A stretch of 64,000 nucleotides of DNA, taken from assembly GCF_026151205.1 (NCBI RefSeq), contig NC_087072.1, positions 17,127,669-17,191,668 on the forward strand, read 5' to 3'. Shown here piece after piece: positions 1 through 14,100 of this stretch. The translations under genes were made by a program, and so were the position numbers. Numbering within the stretch: position 1 is the stretch's first letter; every line of letters starts with the position of its first letter. Origin of the DNA: Bolinopsis microptera. Taxonomy: Eukaryota > Ctenophora > Tentaculata > Lobata > Bolinopsidae. The notes beneath the pieces were generated by a model, which saw only the letters and a list, made by a program, of their open reading frames with translations, was not told the origin of the DNA and did not search any database.

Positions 1-422
1 CGTGCTATGTTAATAGATGCCAAAAGTAAGCCACTATCGTTGAAAACAGTATTATTTTTGTTCACCAATATCATCAAACTCAAATGAATGTGTCCATTTA
101 AATTAAATCAAAGTCGGTTTTAACAAACTTGAAATGTATATTCTCATAGTTATTGTGTTTTTAAATTAATTTATTCTTCTGTGCGACTAGTATAGATGGA
201 GGTGGTGAGCCTTGGGCAGAACTATTTCATGTAGTAGGTCTGTTTCTTATTGCTTATACTTGTTCCTTGTGCCACTTAGCTATACTTTTGATCATTGATG
301 CAACATGAAAATTATATGTTTTCGATTCATTTTTTTTCATAATTACTGTATTGTAAATGTAATATTTGTGAAAGTTTCAAATCAAATCAAACTTATACAA
401 GGCCTGATGATCTCCTCATATT
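1..422. other. Left-edge non-coding sequence
   Basis: AT-rich sequence upstream of the first miniature transposon. I see no open frame, splice-bounded exon or RNA gene that I can support here. It may be upstream flank of the formin gene or the tail of a gene outside the window. Confidence 0.4.
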
Positions 423-675
423 CAGTGGCGTAACGTTGCCTGTTGGCGCCCCCGCCGAAAAAGCGCCCCCCCCCCCCCCCCCCCCCCTGTTGGCGCCCCC
501 TCCCCTTTTTGGTGTACCTCCCTAAAATTGAACAAATTAGGTGATCTTAGAGGATACGCCGGTAAAATCTCTAAAAAAGTGTGTATTCAGAGCAAAACAC
601 GCAGTTTTGCTAGTACTTTAGTTAAGTTTTCGAAATTGTCCCACATTCAAACAACGATTTGGCGCCCCCTAAGAC

Positions 676-713
<38 letters not shown>

Positions 714-742
714 GGTCGGTGGGGCCCTTCGTTACGCCACTG
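423..742 (-). mobile_element. hAT-type MITE, copy 1 (expanded C-runs)
   Basis: Non-autonomous inverted-repeat element. It starts CAGTGGCGTAACG and ends with the complement CGTTACGCCACTG, and is flanked by a perfect 8-bp target duplication CTCATATT (415-422 and 743-750). Terminal CAGTGGCG-type repeats plus 8-bp duplications are characteristic of hAT transposons. It is the inverse orientation of the copies at 25848 and 48984 and is longer because two internal C-runs have expanded. The proline-rich open frame across it is a by-product of the C-runs, not a gene. Confidence 0.85.
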
Positions 743-1084
743 CTCATATTTAGGATCTCTAAGAAAGACATTTAAGACTTGAATGCATATTTTAAAGGTT
801 TATGGAATGTTCTAACGTTGAAGATAAGGGAATGATTATTATTATTAAATCTAAAATAGCTAATACTTTAATTAATTATTAACAGGCCCCTTAACGTGGG
901 CAATAACATAGGCTTTGTGAATTAAATTGTATAAAAGACCCTGGTCATAAGAAACACCCATAAAAGTTTGTTTTTTGACAACAAATTTAAGATGGAATGA
1001 ACGTAACATTAAAACAAACAGAAACTGTAGGCATACCCATTTAAAAGCAAGGGAAGAATGTAGCTGGTAAGTTTGCGCTAGTGG

Positions 1085-1345
1085 CATAAAAAAGGGCTGC
1101 GCTGACTTGCATCGTGGGAGGTGGGCTGCTATCTTAGGGGGTGCCAAGTCTTTTGAACGTGGGACAATTTTGAAAAATTTAACTTAAATTCCAGCAAGAT
1201 CACACGTTTTGATCTAGAAACAATATTTAAAAAATTTATCGATGAATCCTCGTAAATCACATAGTTTTTTCAATTTTCAATTTCTAATTTTTAAGGGGGA
1301 GGGGGCCTTGAAAGAGGGTGCTATGGGTGCAGGATGCGCCAACAT
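1085..1345 (+). mobile_element. Diverged relative of the hAT-type MITE
   Basis: The order of blocks matches the 288-bp MITE at 25848: a GC-rich start, a 'cttaggggg..gcca' block, 'cgtgggacaattt', 'agcaag..cacacgttttgatctaga', a T-rich stretch, then a G-rich end. Identity is low and I cannot define clean ends or a target duplication, so this is an old decayed copy. Short open frames here are not supported as genes. Confidence 0.5.
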
Positions 1346-2172
1346 AAAATGTCATACCACTGGTTCTCCCTCCAGTAGATTGCACATACAGTGTGCTGTT
1401 AAGAGATGCCTTGCAGTTTACTTGCAGTCTGTTGGGTGCAATGCTAGTTTGTACTAGCCTGGATGTGATAATTTTATTTGTTATTCTGTGTTATTTTTTT
1501 AAATTATTTACAGCTTAATTAATTTATGATAATATTTTGATTTTGGTGTTTCAGTGTTATACAGTGTAAAAGGATTTAGTGCCTAGAAGCCAGTTTCTCT
1601 TAGGGATACATTTATTGGGGAAGGGGATCTTCTTAGCTCAACTAGTATATTTGTGTCATCCTCCTCCACTAGACCTGGTCATACATTTGGGCAGGATGTA
1701 GCAACATTGGACCTTTTTCTGGGCTCAGCGAGATCTAGCAGGATATGTAAATTCACATGAGATCTCCAAATGCCATGAAATGGTCTACCAAATAATTAGC
1801 AGGGCCCAGTAGCTGTATTAATGTCCTTAGAAAATCCTAACCGGACATGAACTGTAGGGTCTTGCCCCTCTCAGAACATCAAGCAATGTAATTATTCAAT
1901 GTGACCCCCATGTCTTGTGCCAATCATATTAACACATCATATAGTGCAATACTACAATACTGGTGAGGCATTCAACAACTGTGGTTGACTTGCAGTCCAA
2001 CCTAATGGTGACCATTAGAGATGTAGTGCACAATGTCTCGTCTCTGCATTTTCAAAATGAACATATTAAATTGAATCACAACAATACTAGGGAATAGTAT
2101 AATGATAATAACTATTTTATAGGACCTATGACAAGGCAGAGTGAAGGATAGTGTTCTCTCTGAAACTTGACG
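1346..2172. other. Non-coding upstream flank of the formin gene
   Basis: No coding exon or repeat was recognised. It must contain the 5' UTR and promoter if the formin starts at 2173, but I see no diagnostic promoter element. An in-frame TGA just before 2173 (near 2161) means the formin frame cannot extend through this stretch without splicing. Confidence 0.35.
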
Positions 2173-5100
2173 ATGATGCGGAACCACAATCTGGACAACT
2201 CGGTGTCATCTCACCCGATAACATCCCAGTCTTGTGCCAATCAGCTCAAAGTTCTCCTGGTATGTAAATCACTTGTACCGTTCCCTTAAAATAGAACAAT
2301 ATTTGACTGGTTGCTAATTGGCTTCTCCGATTATTCATTTATGCAATGATTTCATTGGTAATTATACTATTACCATGTAACAACATCTAATTCTCACTCA
2401 GACCCAGCAGCAGTACTCTACCATCAGACATGTATTGAAATCAAATAAAGGTAATGGCGAGTGGATGAAAGAGTTTTTGGCACACGATGGCTTCCAAAAC
2501 CTTCTCAACAACATCACATCGGTACGTGAACTGCAGATTAATATTATTTAATCACATGTGTGCTTTAAGTGTGCTTTTAATTTCGTCACTAGAATTAAAC
2601 AGAAAAAAATTAAAGTTAAGCTTAATTCTTAAAAGAAAAGTAAGAAAACATCATATGAATATTAATTCTGTCATCATGAATAGAACAAGTTTTGTAATTA
2701 CATGGTAATTATGTAATTATGTAATTAAGTGAGTGAAATCGCAGGTGTGTTTGCCAGAGAACCGTCCGAACAACAGCGCGCTGTCATCTCTTGTAGCTTG
2801 CGTAACTGTAGTCATGGCAACCAAACAGGGTCTTGACACTGCTGCTACTTCTGCAACTGTCCTCAACTCCCTGATTCTTGGTGAGTGACTGGCTTGTTAC
2901 ACTAATTTTAGTTGTTTTTGTGGCCGTTATTGTCATAGTGATACTTGTGATAGTGATACTATACTAATGATATTGTAAGTTCATTAGCGTTATTATATAA
3001 TAACATCAATAGCGTTATATACCAAAAGGCGTTTGTTTTACCCGAAATGTATAAATACTCGCTGTATGATAACTGTAACACCAGCTGTAACACCCTATGT
3101 AACCTTGCAGCTGGGTCGGCGCCGTAATGTTCAGAGTAATGGTCACCAGTTGTATTATCAGTCTCTTCCATCACATTCTATCTCTTATATGGTATTATCT
3201 TCAGCTAGCACTCATCAAGAAGATTACTTTGAATGTAACATATCATATTGGATATTATTTTTGAATCAGTCTATGATTCACTGTACTTGTAATATATGTG
3301 GAAATAGTGGTATAACTCTTCAGAGTTTCATAAATAAATTGTGGACAATTGACTCCGTGAAAAGCAAAATTGTATTCCATTAACACGGTCAATATTGACT
3401 ATTCAGGGGTTTCCAATACTGTTGACTACTAACTAGGTCCACCCAATCAGAGAGCCGAGATTTAAATCCGTCCAATCAGAGCACAGCATGGGAATCACGT
3501 GACTCACGCAGCAGGGACTCAATCAAATTAACTCGTAGAGCAGCACGATCTGTCATTACATTACAGTGAACTGTTGAGTGTCGACCCACAGGAGGTTGCA
3601 GGGTCCATACCTGAAATTAGGTGGGAGCAGCGCATGCCACTAATACCACGTGATGTCACGTGACATTGCCCTGTCACGTGGTGTGACAACCTTGTTCTTA
3701 ATCTCACCCTCAAGGTACGATCCTTAATTCACCACTTAAGTTAATCAACTTGTAATAGTTCCGATTCTAATGGAGAGTAATTTAAGTAGAGCTCACACCT
3801 GTCAACTGGTGATGGAATAGTTAACATAACTCACATAGTTCAGCTACTCACTTGGGAATACTAACTGACACCTGATAACTACTGAGCGAGGAAGTAGCTG
3901 ACACTTGTCAGGTTTACTTCTCTACAAATTAAAGGACCTGTTGACGGATAATTTCCTTCTCATGGAAATCAGTGTGGCTAATTAAGGGGAGGCATTGTTG
4001 TGAATATATCTAGAGATTACCCTGTTACACTACACACCTCCCCCACCCTCACAGGTTCACACTCTGTTCAGAAGATTAGGGACTAGACATTACACTCAAC
4101 GTGATCACCAGTATTATAATAAGGAGTGTTACTAGAATGTACTGGAACATGTTCATAAGCTAGATCAGACGAGATATTTCCCGTATTTTAGATATATTAT
4201 CAAAATGGTGAGAATTTTCCCAACTCCATACATGTGTTGTGTTAAAGTGACGACTGAACAATTCCTACAGTACAAGTGACGTGACAAATCGTCTCATGTC
4301 ACACTATTATACAGGTCACATTTCTCTGTGGCAAGCAGTTTCCACTGAGAAATGATTTGTCACCAGAAACTGCTTGCCACTGGAATACTTCCTGGGAACT
4401 GGGTACATTCTTTAAATGTTTCGTGATTGACAGTGAGGGAAATTAAATGCAGTTTTTAGTCTGAACACTCGTCAAAAAGCGAGTTAGTTTATTATAATAA
4501 CTCAAGTCCATGAAGTTTCCATTAGTGCGAATATTCTTAAATGGTTTGCATTTAAATGTTTCCAGACTCAGACTGTTGACTGAAATTTTATAACTCCATA
4601 ATTTGGTAAGGTTGTACTCGATATTGGGAAGTTTGGTATGTCAATACAACCTTCTAAAATAACCAATAATTGGATTAACAGATGATAAGAGGCTAGGTTG
4701 GGTGCACCTTGTAATTTAATTTATCTGTGCTCTGTTTTAAAATTGTACATTACGTCAACTCACCCTACATAATGTACAATTTTAAACTTAAATCAAGTTA
4801 AAAGTTTAACCCAAATTTCGAGAAATTTAAACAGAATTTGTCTCTGGAGAAGAAATGAAAAGAAGGGATACATTTCAAGAAGCGCGAGAGAACGCTAAAA
4901 AGTTATTGTACAACAAATATGTTAGAGATCTATTATAAAAGTTGTGTATAAAATATAACACTCCTCTGGATTAGGTATAAACACTTGCTGTGTCCTACAA
5001 CGGTGTCCCTCTATTGCTAGTAAAAATTATACACGACACTTACAAACTGTCTTATAGCTATTTGTCAAGTACAAACTGTCTTATAGCTAGTTTTACTCCG

Positions 5101-8100
5101 GAGATCTTGTTGTACCACGATACTAAAGTACCTGTTGTAATACTGAAGTAGTAATGGTTCAAGTAAACAGCTGCTCTGGCGAACTTGAGAGAGAATTATA
5201 AAGTGTTGAATTAAAATGCAACATGATGACATGATGTCTTATATTGCTCTGACAGTTTTAAAACAGGGCACCAGGGAGTATTAGACTAAACATGGTAAGT
5301 AGGGATAAGTAAGTAAACCGGAACAAGTTCCAGTTCACTGGAAATTGTAGAAATTAGAGTTCTAGCTGCCTTTAAAGCTGTGACCTCAAGAATGCCATAT
5401 GTAACATATGCCATATGTAACATATGTAACATATGTAACATGAGCTGTGCTACCCATAAAGAGTATAATAACCGTACCTCTAATTACACAGTACATTTCA
5501 AGCTACAACTCCTCTCCTTGCCTGTAAACCAATAGTTAGTTACTCCTTCATCAAGCTCTTTGCTAGAACACGCTAGCCTACTTTAATAACTCATGTAATT
5601 TCATAGTTAGTTGCTCCTTCAATCTCAGAGACATTGTTCTTACATTTGAATTTAGGTGTACCATACATCGCACAGAGTCAGCAAGACTACGTAAGCAGCA
5701 TATGTACCATTCACATATTATTATGAGCCATCATGAGGTAATATATTCAGCCTGTAGTAAACGTTTAAAAATTGTGTGCGATAAAATTACCGTATGCTTA
5801 CTATGTCATGTCTATTGACTACACTCTTATTTTATATTCTTTTGTTAGGGCGTGGCCGGTTATTGATTTAGACACATATCAATATTCAGTAACTCTATAT
5901 AAAAATGCTCTTCACGCTGGGAAATATCTGAAATTTTCCCTCTCAATGGAATAAAATCACCGTTTTAAATAGTTACAAAACAATTGTTCTCAGAGCGAGC
6001 CAAGCATTCACTCGAAGAAAGAAATATTATAAAGGAGCATTAGTGTGTGCTTCTGAAGGATTATTTTCGATTGAGAGTGAATGTGTCGAAAGTGTGTGCC
6101 TAATACGGTATAAGCGATACTCAATAGTTCCTTTAAATGACACTACACAGTATACAACCATGTCCATGTTGTTGCTTCAATAGTTTATAGCAAATAGGTC
6201 ACTGTATTTCAACTTACCAATAACATGGACTTCCTCCAAATAAATGAAAATGTTTAATGTCACGACCCAAATTACGAGTCATAGTATGAACCTAGCTGAT
6301 AATAAAACCTTTACCTGATCATGATCTAATACCATTACCTAGAACTATGTTGACGCAAATACTAAATATTATCATGTAAAACTACCTCCCAGTGGGTGGA
6401 GTCCTGATGAGCATTCCTCAGCATTCCATCACATGGCAGACATTTATTGTTGAGCTCGCATTTCTATAGTAACACTCATGTTACCTTCATTACTGAATAT
6501 TATGCTGCATAACGAATGGAATGCAGCAGACAGGTCCGAGAGATTCATCACAGAATCAAACTCAAGTCACCACTCAGAGCTTGATAAAACTAATTTTAGA
6601 TTACATTCATTATCCTGGACTGTCTAAGTGCACAAGAGATCAGCAAGCACTTGCCGTGTTAAATAGACCTCTGGTTTGAGAGGTTGTTTCATCCTAGAGA
6701 GAGAGAGAGAGAGTTGCTTGTCAAACATAACACCCACTCTCTTATCTGGGGGAGTATTGAGTTGACCAGTAATAACAACATTTCAACATTAGATCATTGT
6801 AGAATCACCCCGGTAATGGAAATACCGATAAATATCCCTGCTAGTGATACGGTTGTTGTTCGCATCATTTCATCTTAGATCATACATTATTTTTGCCTTG
6901 TTTGAGAGAAGCTTCGGACCACAATATTTACTTTTTAGGAGCGGCTCATTGGATCTACGAACTATTTGTGGGCCACAGTTCTGCTTGAATGCCAATCTGT
7001 ACATTGAGTACTAGAAGAGTAGATACGTCACATCAAATACCTGAACAAAGTTTTAAGGGGCGGTTCTTTCTGAAGATTAAATTGTTGAACCTTGTGTGTC
7101 AAGGGTCAAACACCCGAACAGAATTTCACTGGAGTGTTTGAGGAGATTATCTAAGAAGTAGCACGTGATTCCTTCCATCATACTATTATACCATCGGGTA
7201 GTTTGGCAATTGGCATGTGTACAGGGTACCTTGTGTTATTGGACGCAAGCTAAAGACCACAATAATCTCTTTTTAGGTGCGGCACAATACGTCTACAAAC
7301 TAATGAACAGCGAAATAGATTCATGCTGTGGTGAGGGCATCTAGATATTGTGTTGTTCGCATGATATCATCTTAGATCATACATTATTTTTGCCTTGTTG
7401 AACGCAAGCTAAAGACCACAATGTTTACATGTTATGTGCCGCATGATAAGTCCAATAAACCATTCCCGGGCCGCAGTTCTGCTTGACTGCGAACCCGTGC
7501 ATTGAGTAGGATTGAGTACTAGAAGAGTAGTAGTTGATACGTCATGTCAAATACTTGAACAAAGTTTTAAGGGCGCGTCTTTTCTTTTTGAAAATTGAAT
7601 TGTTGAATCTGCTGTTCGATGATGAGGATCCAAGATCTAAGTAAATTAAATATCACCCATTCCTGTCCTGATATTACGCACAGTTTAACATTACGTGTAC
7701 CAGCTACCTTATACATAAACTCATGAATAACTATGAAGTTAACACGCGCTCCAACCATTAGCTATAGGAAGCAATAATACCAAGGCGACCTATCAACTGC
7801 AATTAGTCAAGTTAATAAACAAACCCTGTCGCTTCCTTATTGCTCGTTACTACTATTCTAATCTTCAATATGGCAATAAAATAGGCACAAAGTCCTGCTA
7901 GAATTTTTCTACCATTTTACTATCATCCCAAAACATTCCTCCGACCTCATGTACCGACGTTCCGCTTACTACATTCTGTAACAGTTCAGGTTCCAACACA
8001 ATAACACATACTGTGATTATGTTAAGACTCTGTTTGATTTATCATGTATCAGGTTACTCATTGGTCTTTAGCTCCTCACTGAGTATATAATACTACTCTG

Positions 8101-11100
8101 AAGCATGACCAAATACATTCCTATATTACAATATTAGCATTATAGTGAATAATGCATTAGCTGGCTGCGTCATCGTATGTATAGTTTAATACAGAGATCA
8201 CAAGTCGGATTTAACTGTCGTAAATTACGATTATTACACACAAAAATGCCACACCTTGTAGCAAAAGACAAATGCTGTCATAGACTGTTGATGCTATCAG
8301 TCGTTAGTTCTGGAATGTTCCTCGTTTACATCCTGTTTACATGTTTTTAACTGAATTTGTCTGCTTTACAGAACTCCAGGTAATCATATCTCAACAATTT
8401 TTTAACAACCTGGAGCTCTGAAAAGCAGACAAATTCAGAATTTCTTAACACTAGCATAAATTGTATTGCCACAGATACGACAGATAAGACTAATAATGTA
8501 TAATTTCAGGTCTGATAAGTGACGATGAACTAGTAAAGAGGGATATTCTAACTTTGTTAGCTACACTTACCCTCCACTCTGCTACCGCTTACAAATACGT
8601 CCTCGAATCTTTCTCTTATTTCAAGGTAAACTTCAGTTTATACTTTCTCTTATTTCAAGGTAAACTTCAGTTTATACTTTCTCTTTCTCTTATTTCAAGG
8701 TAAACTTCAGTTTATACTTTCTCTTATTTAAAGGTAAACTTCAGTTTATACTTTCTCTTTCTCTTATTTCAAGGTAAACTTCAGTTTATACTTTCTCTTA
8801 TTTCAAGGTAAACTTCAGTTTATACTTTCTCCTATTTCAAGGTAAACTTCAGTTTATACTTTCTCTTTCTCTTATTTCAAGGTAAACTTCAGTTTATACT
8901 TTCTCTTTCTCTTATTTCAAGGTAAACTTTAGTTTATACTTTCTCTTTCTCTTATTTCAAGGTAACGTCCAGGTAACGTATTTTCAGTTTCTACTTTCTA
9001 ACTAGCAGACTGTTTGTTTTAATGCAGCTTATTTATAGATCGGTCTACTCTGCAATAATGTCTTATGTCTATTGTTAAATATGCGATATGCAGGCCTCTT
9101 GATCATGGAAAGTCAAATGTGGATGATGCTTGATGCTTCTGTTGAGAAATGAGTTTGTTTTCGGTCTAAGTGCAAAGTTCCATCTAAAGACCAACCTTTA
9201 ATCGTTACAAAATGATCAAGCTTGATCTCAAGAACCTCTGTTGAAGATATAATATTGAATGTGATGAATAGTTAAATGTTAAGTGTTTACTCCTCCACAC
9301 AGTAACACACATGATTGAATTATTGTTGTTGTGTATTGAGTGCTGTGAGAGCCTCTAGTTACGACTTGTACATTACAAGTACAATGCGTGAACAGTATAA
9401 TACACGCTGCATAAATTCATTATAGGGCCGGCTCTTTGTTGAATATATATGCAGTGTTATAATAGCTTGTGTTTCAATAAACAAACTCGTTACTTATCGA
9501 GCTATCAGTGTATTTATCTCTTTCTGATACTCTTACTGACAATTTTCTCGACTGACTGACAATGTTTCTTCTTTTCCCCATTTAGAATACAAAGATTAGT
9601 ACATTTTAGCTTATGATTAATATTATATTTTTACCTATAGTTTACCTAGATTACAGTATCGGGGTATTACTGTAATACCTATCTAGTTCTAAGTGTCTGG
9701 TCTTATCCTTCGAAGTTAACTGAAATACACCGACTTTGAATCTAGATATTACAGTCCACAGTCTTAAGGACTAACTTTACTTACTTGGAAATTTGACTCC
9801 GGCAAATTTGGCTATGTCATAACGAATCAGGAGAATCGCATACCTGAAATTCCTACTTTACACGTCATGACACAAGTGTAACACCGCGCAAATATCCCCT
9901 TTATTGAGATCTAAACTTTGAAATGGATAAGTAGGCTCCACGTTATATATATATCCCTTATCTTGTTGCATAAATTATTTACTTATTCCACTAATAAATA
10001 AAATAAAGCATATCTAAGGAAATATAAGATAAGGTTAGATGGAATTATGGAGCGTTTAGGCTGAGATTACACAAAGAGAGTATATGACATTTTTGAGTGT
10101 TTTTAATCAAATTAAAATTACCACTTATTATTAAGATGTAGAAATAACACTTTTCTTATAACGATCTCCTCAGAAAACGGAACATGTATCTTATCGGTTC
10201 ATAGTGCTGGTTGAAGATCTTCGTAGAACGGAGAGTGTAGAATATCAGAAATCTCTACTAAACTTCGTTAACTGTCTCATCGACCGGTCCACTCTTCCTG
10301 ATAAAAGAATAGATCTCAGAAACGAAATAATCGGTAAGATTTTACTTAATCTTCACATTTGCTGAACGAATGGATTTGATATGAAGGCTGGAGGTTATTT
10401 TACTTCGAAACTATGTCGAGCTTTTTTGTGAGTCTTTAAAAATCTCGAACCTTCATTCGTTTTGTAGACGTTGTGACGCAAATCATAAGTGGTAAATCGC
10501 CGAAAATGGTAATTATTTGCAAATCTGAGCATTTAAGCCAATCATATTTTGTTGATTTTGAGGAAGTCATTAAACTTTGAGGAAGTCTTTTAAATTTCGA
10601 ATGCACTTCAGTAGCTTCTGAATTATATTTGGTAGAAATTTAATACGGTATAGAAGATCTCCAATGTCTCATCATGAATCATTGCATTATTGTACCACCC
10701 AGCGACATTGACAACATCTAGATAAAATAGTATCAATGAAACCAAATACGGGACGTTATGTTGAAAATTGAAATGTTTAGTTTCCGCTCATGGGACTAAA
10801 GACTAAATTGACTCGATGACACCAGCATAGCAACTAGCTAAGCTATCGCGCGCGCTCACCAATTGAAAATCCGTCTATCGTAAATTTTGTGATAATGAAA
10901 GCGCTCCGTGCTCAATTATAAGACGGGCCACGCGGCGCGCATTTACCAAAAATTGTGAAATTCATTTCCCACATGATTTCAAACCGGTTTGTCATTAAAA
11001 ACTTCACTATCGATTATCATAGTATCATTTTCCAGCACTTGGCCTGTTAGAAGTACTGAGAATGCTGAGAAACACTCAAGATGGCTCAGTGGCGCAACAA

Positions 11101-14100
11101 ATTGTTCATTTCTATGAACAGAAGGCAAAAGATGAGACGAAACTTGCTACATCTATAGATGTCAACGATCCCTCCGCTATGTTCACCCTTCTATGGAAAA
11201 AGGTAAGGGTACTTTTCTGTTTATCTTTAAACATTCCAAACAGTTTATCCACTCTCTCCAAAATTGAATTATGATGTCTCGGAACGAGGTAAAAACATTA
11301 GTTTCTTTGATCTTTCACAACAGCTTACCTAGGGTCATATTGTTATCGTAGATTTCACTACTAAAATATCCACCAGATAGCAAAGACGCCTCGCTCCAAC
11401 GATCTGCTGAAGATAGTCCAGAAGCTGTTGTTCACAGTGGACACTTCAGATTTGTGGAGTGCGGCTATAGACGCGCTTTCTGGCCCTCGTACTACACAGG
11501 GTGTCTTCAAGGAGTCAAGGAGTAGTGACGAAATCCACACTGATGACAAAACCCGCTTCCCTGGTACGTTGAAATAACTTTGTCATGCTACAAGAAATAA
11601 AAATACGTCGCTGATTGTATGTTGATTGGTCGTATCGAGGTTAGTGAAAGTTTATAGTAAAACTAGTTTATTGCAGCGAGCTGACCTGTACTATTTCAGA
11701 ACCTCCTGAGTCCCCGGAATGTGACGCTCCTCCGCAGAGTTTAGACTGGAGAGAGATCTCCTCTGAGACTGCACTAGAGCACAGCGTGTGGGCTCGAGTC
11801 AATCTCTGTCAGAACAAGATTAATGTTCGCAATATAAGGAACTACTTTTTCCAAGGAAATCCTAATAAGGCTAAGGTGAGTTTTGTGAAACGATGAATTT
11901 TAGATAGGTTGCTTTCTAGTAGTTTTATTGTGGTTCGATTCTTAATTGCTGATATTCGTTGATAATTTTTAGATCTTACCAGTAAAATTTTCAGTTACGA
12001 TACATATCTGAGGAGAAAGCAATATCCTTGAACCTACTCCTCGCATCCATAGACTCAAACAGTAACAGGAAGTGTGCAGTGGAACTCCTCACAAATGCCC
12101 TGATTGAAGGAGACACCACCGTTATCTCAGAGACAGCTCTCCGCAGACTTGCCCTAATAATACCGCGTGACCCAGCTCTGATGTCCGCCCTGTCCGAGTA
12201 TAATGGTGATCTGGCAGCTCTGGATGTCTCGGAGCTTCTTCTCGTCTCCATATCTCGGATACCTGAATTTGAGACCCGGCTTAAATGCATGCTTGGCCAC
12301 ATTGATATCCCCAAAACCTTGGAAGGTCTGGAGAAATGTGAGAATCATTATTCCAGTGTGATAAAATCCCTTCTTGACCTCAACTGTCCCTTCTTCGACT
12401 TACTAAAGCTGGTCCTGGATATAGGGAATACTCTAAACGATGGTTCGATAGTTCACGGTTTCAAACTTGGCGCTCTGCAGCAGCTGAAGACGATGAGGGC
12501 ACCTAGACAACCTGCTCTAACCCTTCTCCACTTCTTGACTCAATCTCTTGCTAAAACCCACCCGGAAACTCTAGACTTCCTATCGGAACTGGTTGAGGAG
12601 CTGGAAGAGTGCAAAAAACAAACTATCCTACAGTTTGACGAGGAGATCCACAAAACAGAGCTACAGCTGAGGGAGATCCGTGCACTGCTGGTGGAGGCTT
12701 CTAAAGACGTCAAGTTACAGTTTACTTCAGTTATTGTGGAGTCTGGAAAACGGGTGACTTGTCTAAAGAACAAACGCAAAGCTCTGGACAACAGAATCAA
12801 TGATTTTGCCGAGTTTTATTGCGAGCCAATAGTTGACTTCTGTTTATCCTCGTACTTCTCTAATCTGTTATCATTCTGTTCCGACGTGGTGGAGTGTAAA
12901 GAGATGTATAACCTCTCTAGCCTTTGTAACTCTGATAACAGGAACAACTACTCTCCGGAGATAAAGCCAGACGACCCCCCTCAGACCTGCCAGCACCATG
13001 GACCTAGCTGTAACGAGTCTTGTGGTTACAGCAGCGAGGGGTCCGTCCTCTCCCCTCCTATCCCTCCCAGAGCCCACTGTGGATCTATAATCTCTGCTTA
13101 TGATTCCCAGGTCAACGAGTACAGTTACCAGACCAGACGGGAAACTAACGAGTCTGATAACAGTGTATTTGTTCGGGGCTCTTCCTTGGACTCAGACTCT
13201 GGTTATCAGGATAGCCGACACAACACCTACGAGTCCGAGCTATCTACAAAATCAGAACCAGTTGGTATATCTCTGGAATCTAGGTTAGTGTCTCCACCTC
13301 CTCCACCTCCCAAACCTCAGCGTCCGGTTGGTATCATATTCGACTCAAACAGGGAGATGTTGAACTTCCAACAGGACTCACCCAAAGAAAAGACAGATCC
13401 CAGCAACAACCAGGCAAACAGACGTAGTGGGGATCTGAAGAAGATGCACAGCAATTACAGCTCAGTTGATCTGACTGTCAACAGGTCCCGGTCTCAAGAC
13501 TACTACGACCGGTACAATTCAACAGAATACCGGTCAGGCCAGTTCCAGACCAGGTCTGTTGACGGCTACAAGGACCGGTACCGGCACTCTCCTCCCACCA
13601 GAGAGCAGGACGACACACCGTACGAGTCTGAGGAGACCTCCAGTGAGGATAGTGGAGACGACACCCTGTCATCCCAGAGCGAGTCTCTGAAACCAGGAGA
13701 GGGGGTTAGTACCACCAGGAGTGAGAGTGATGCTCTGAGAGTGCAGTCTGAAGACAGGAGGAATGAGGCAGGGTTAAAGCAGAGAGGTCACGAGTCCAGG
13801 TCAGTGGGCCACGCTGCCTCCACCAGTATGATGCCACCTGTAAGCCACTTCAACTCCACATTCGGAGGCAGCTGCAGGAGTTTCCAGCACCAACGAAGCC
13901 AGAGAGCCGATGTGAGGGATCTGTTTGCCAGCAATGATCGCTACGGCTCCACTAGCTCTATCAACTCATTCAAACAGAAAACACGGCTGCCAAAAAACAA
14001 TCCTCATCAGACCAGTATTCAGGCCCTGCTTCGTGGAGACCAGAACAGCAATGCCATTAGAAGAGAACCTCCCCCTGTTCCTAAACGAGAACCGTCTGTG

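Larger units (their letters stand above)
2881..8509 (+). other. Formin intron 3 (5.6 kb)
   Basis: Long intron between the phase-1 donor at 2881 and the acceptor before 8510. It holds three compact hairpins (4328-4380, 4734-4787, 8351-8438), a cluster of CACGTG E-boxes (3647-3680), and a partly duplicated block (about 6855-7095 repeated at 7350-7615). I see no additional formin exon: exons 3 and 4 join in frame and continue the FH3 domain without a gap. Small open frames inside are not supported. Confidence 0.7.

Noticed and set aside
528-782. Open frame with a polyproline run
   Set aside because: It lies inside the hAT MITE and the prolines come from a C-homopolymer; no start context or homology.
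3033-3383. 116-codon open frame in formin intron 3
   Set aside because: Low-complexity, no homology, overlapped by an opposite-strand frame; sits in an intron whose flanking exons join perfectly.
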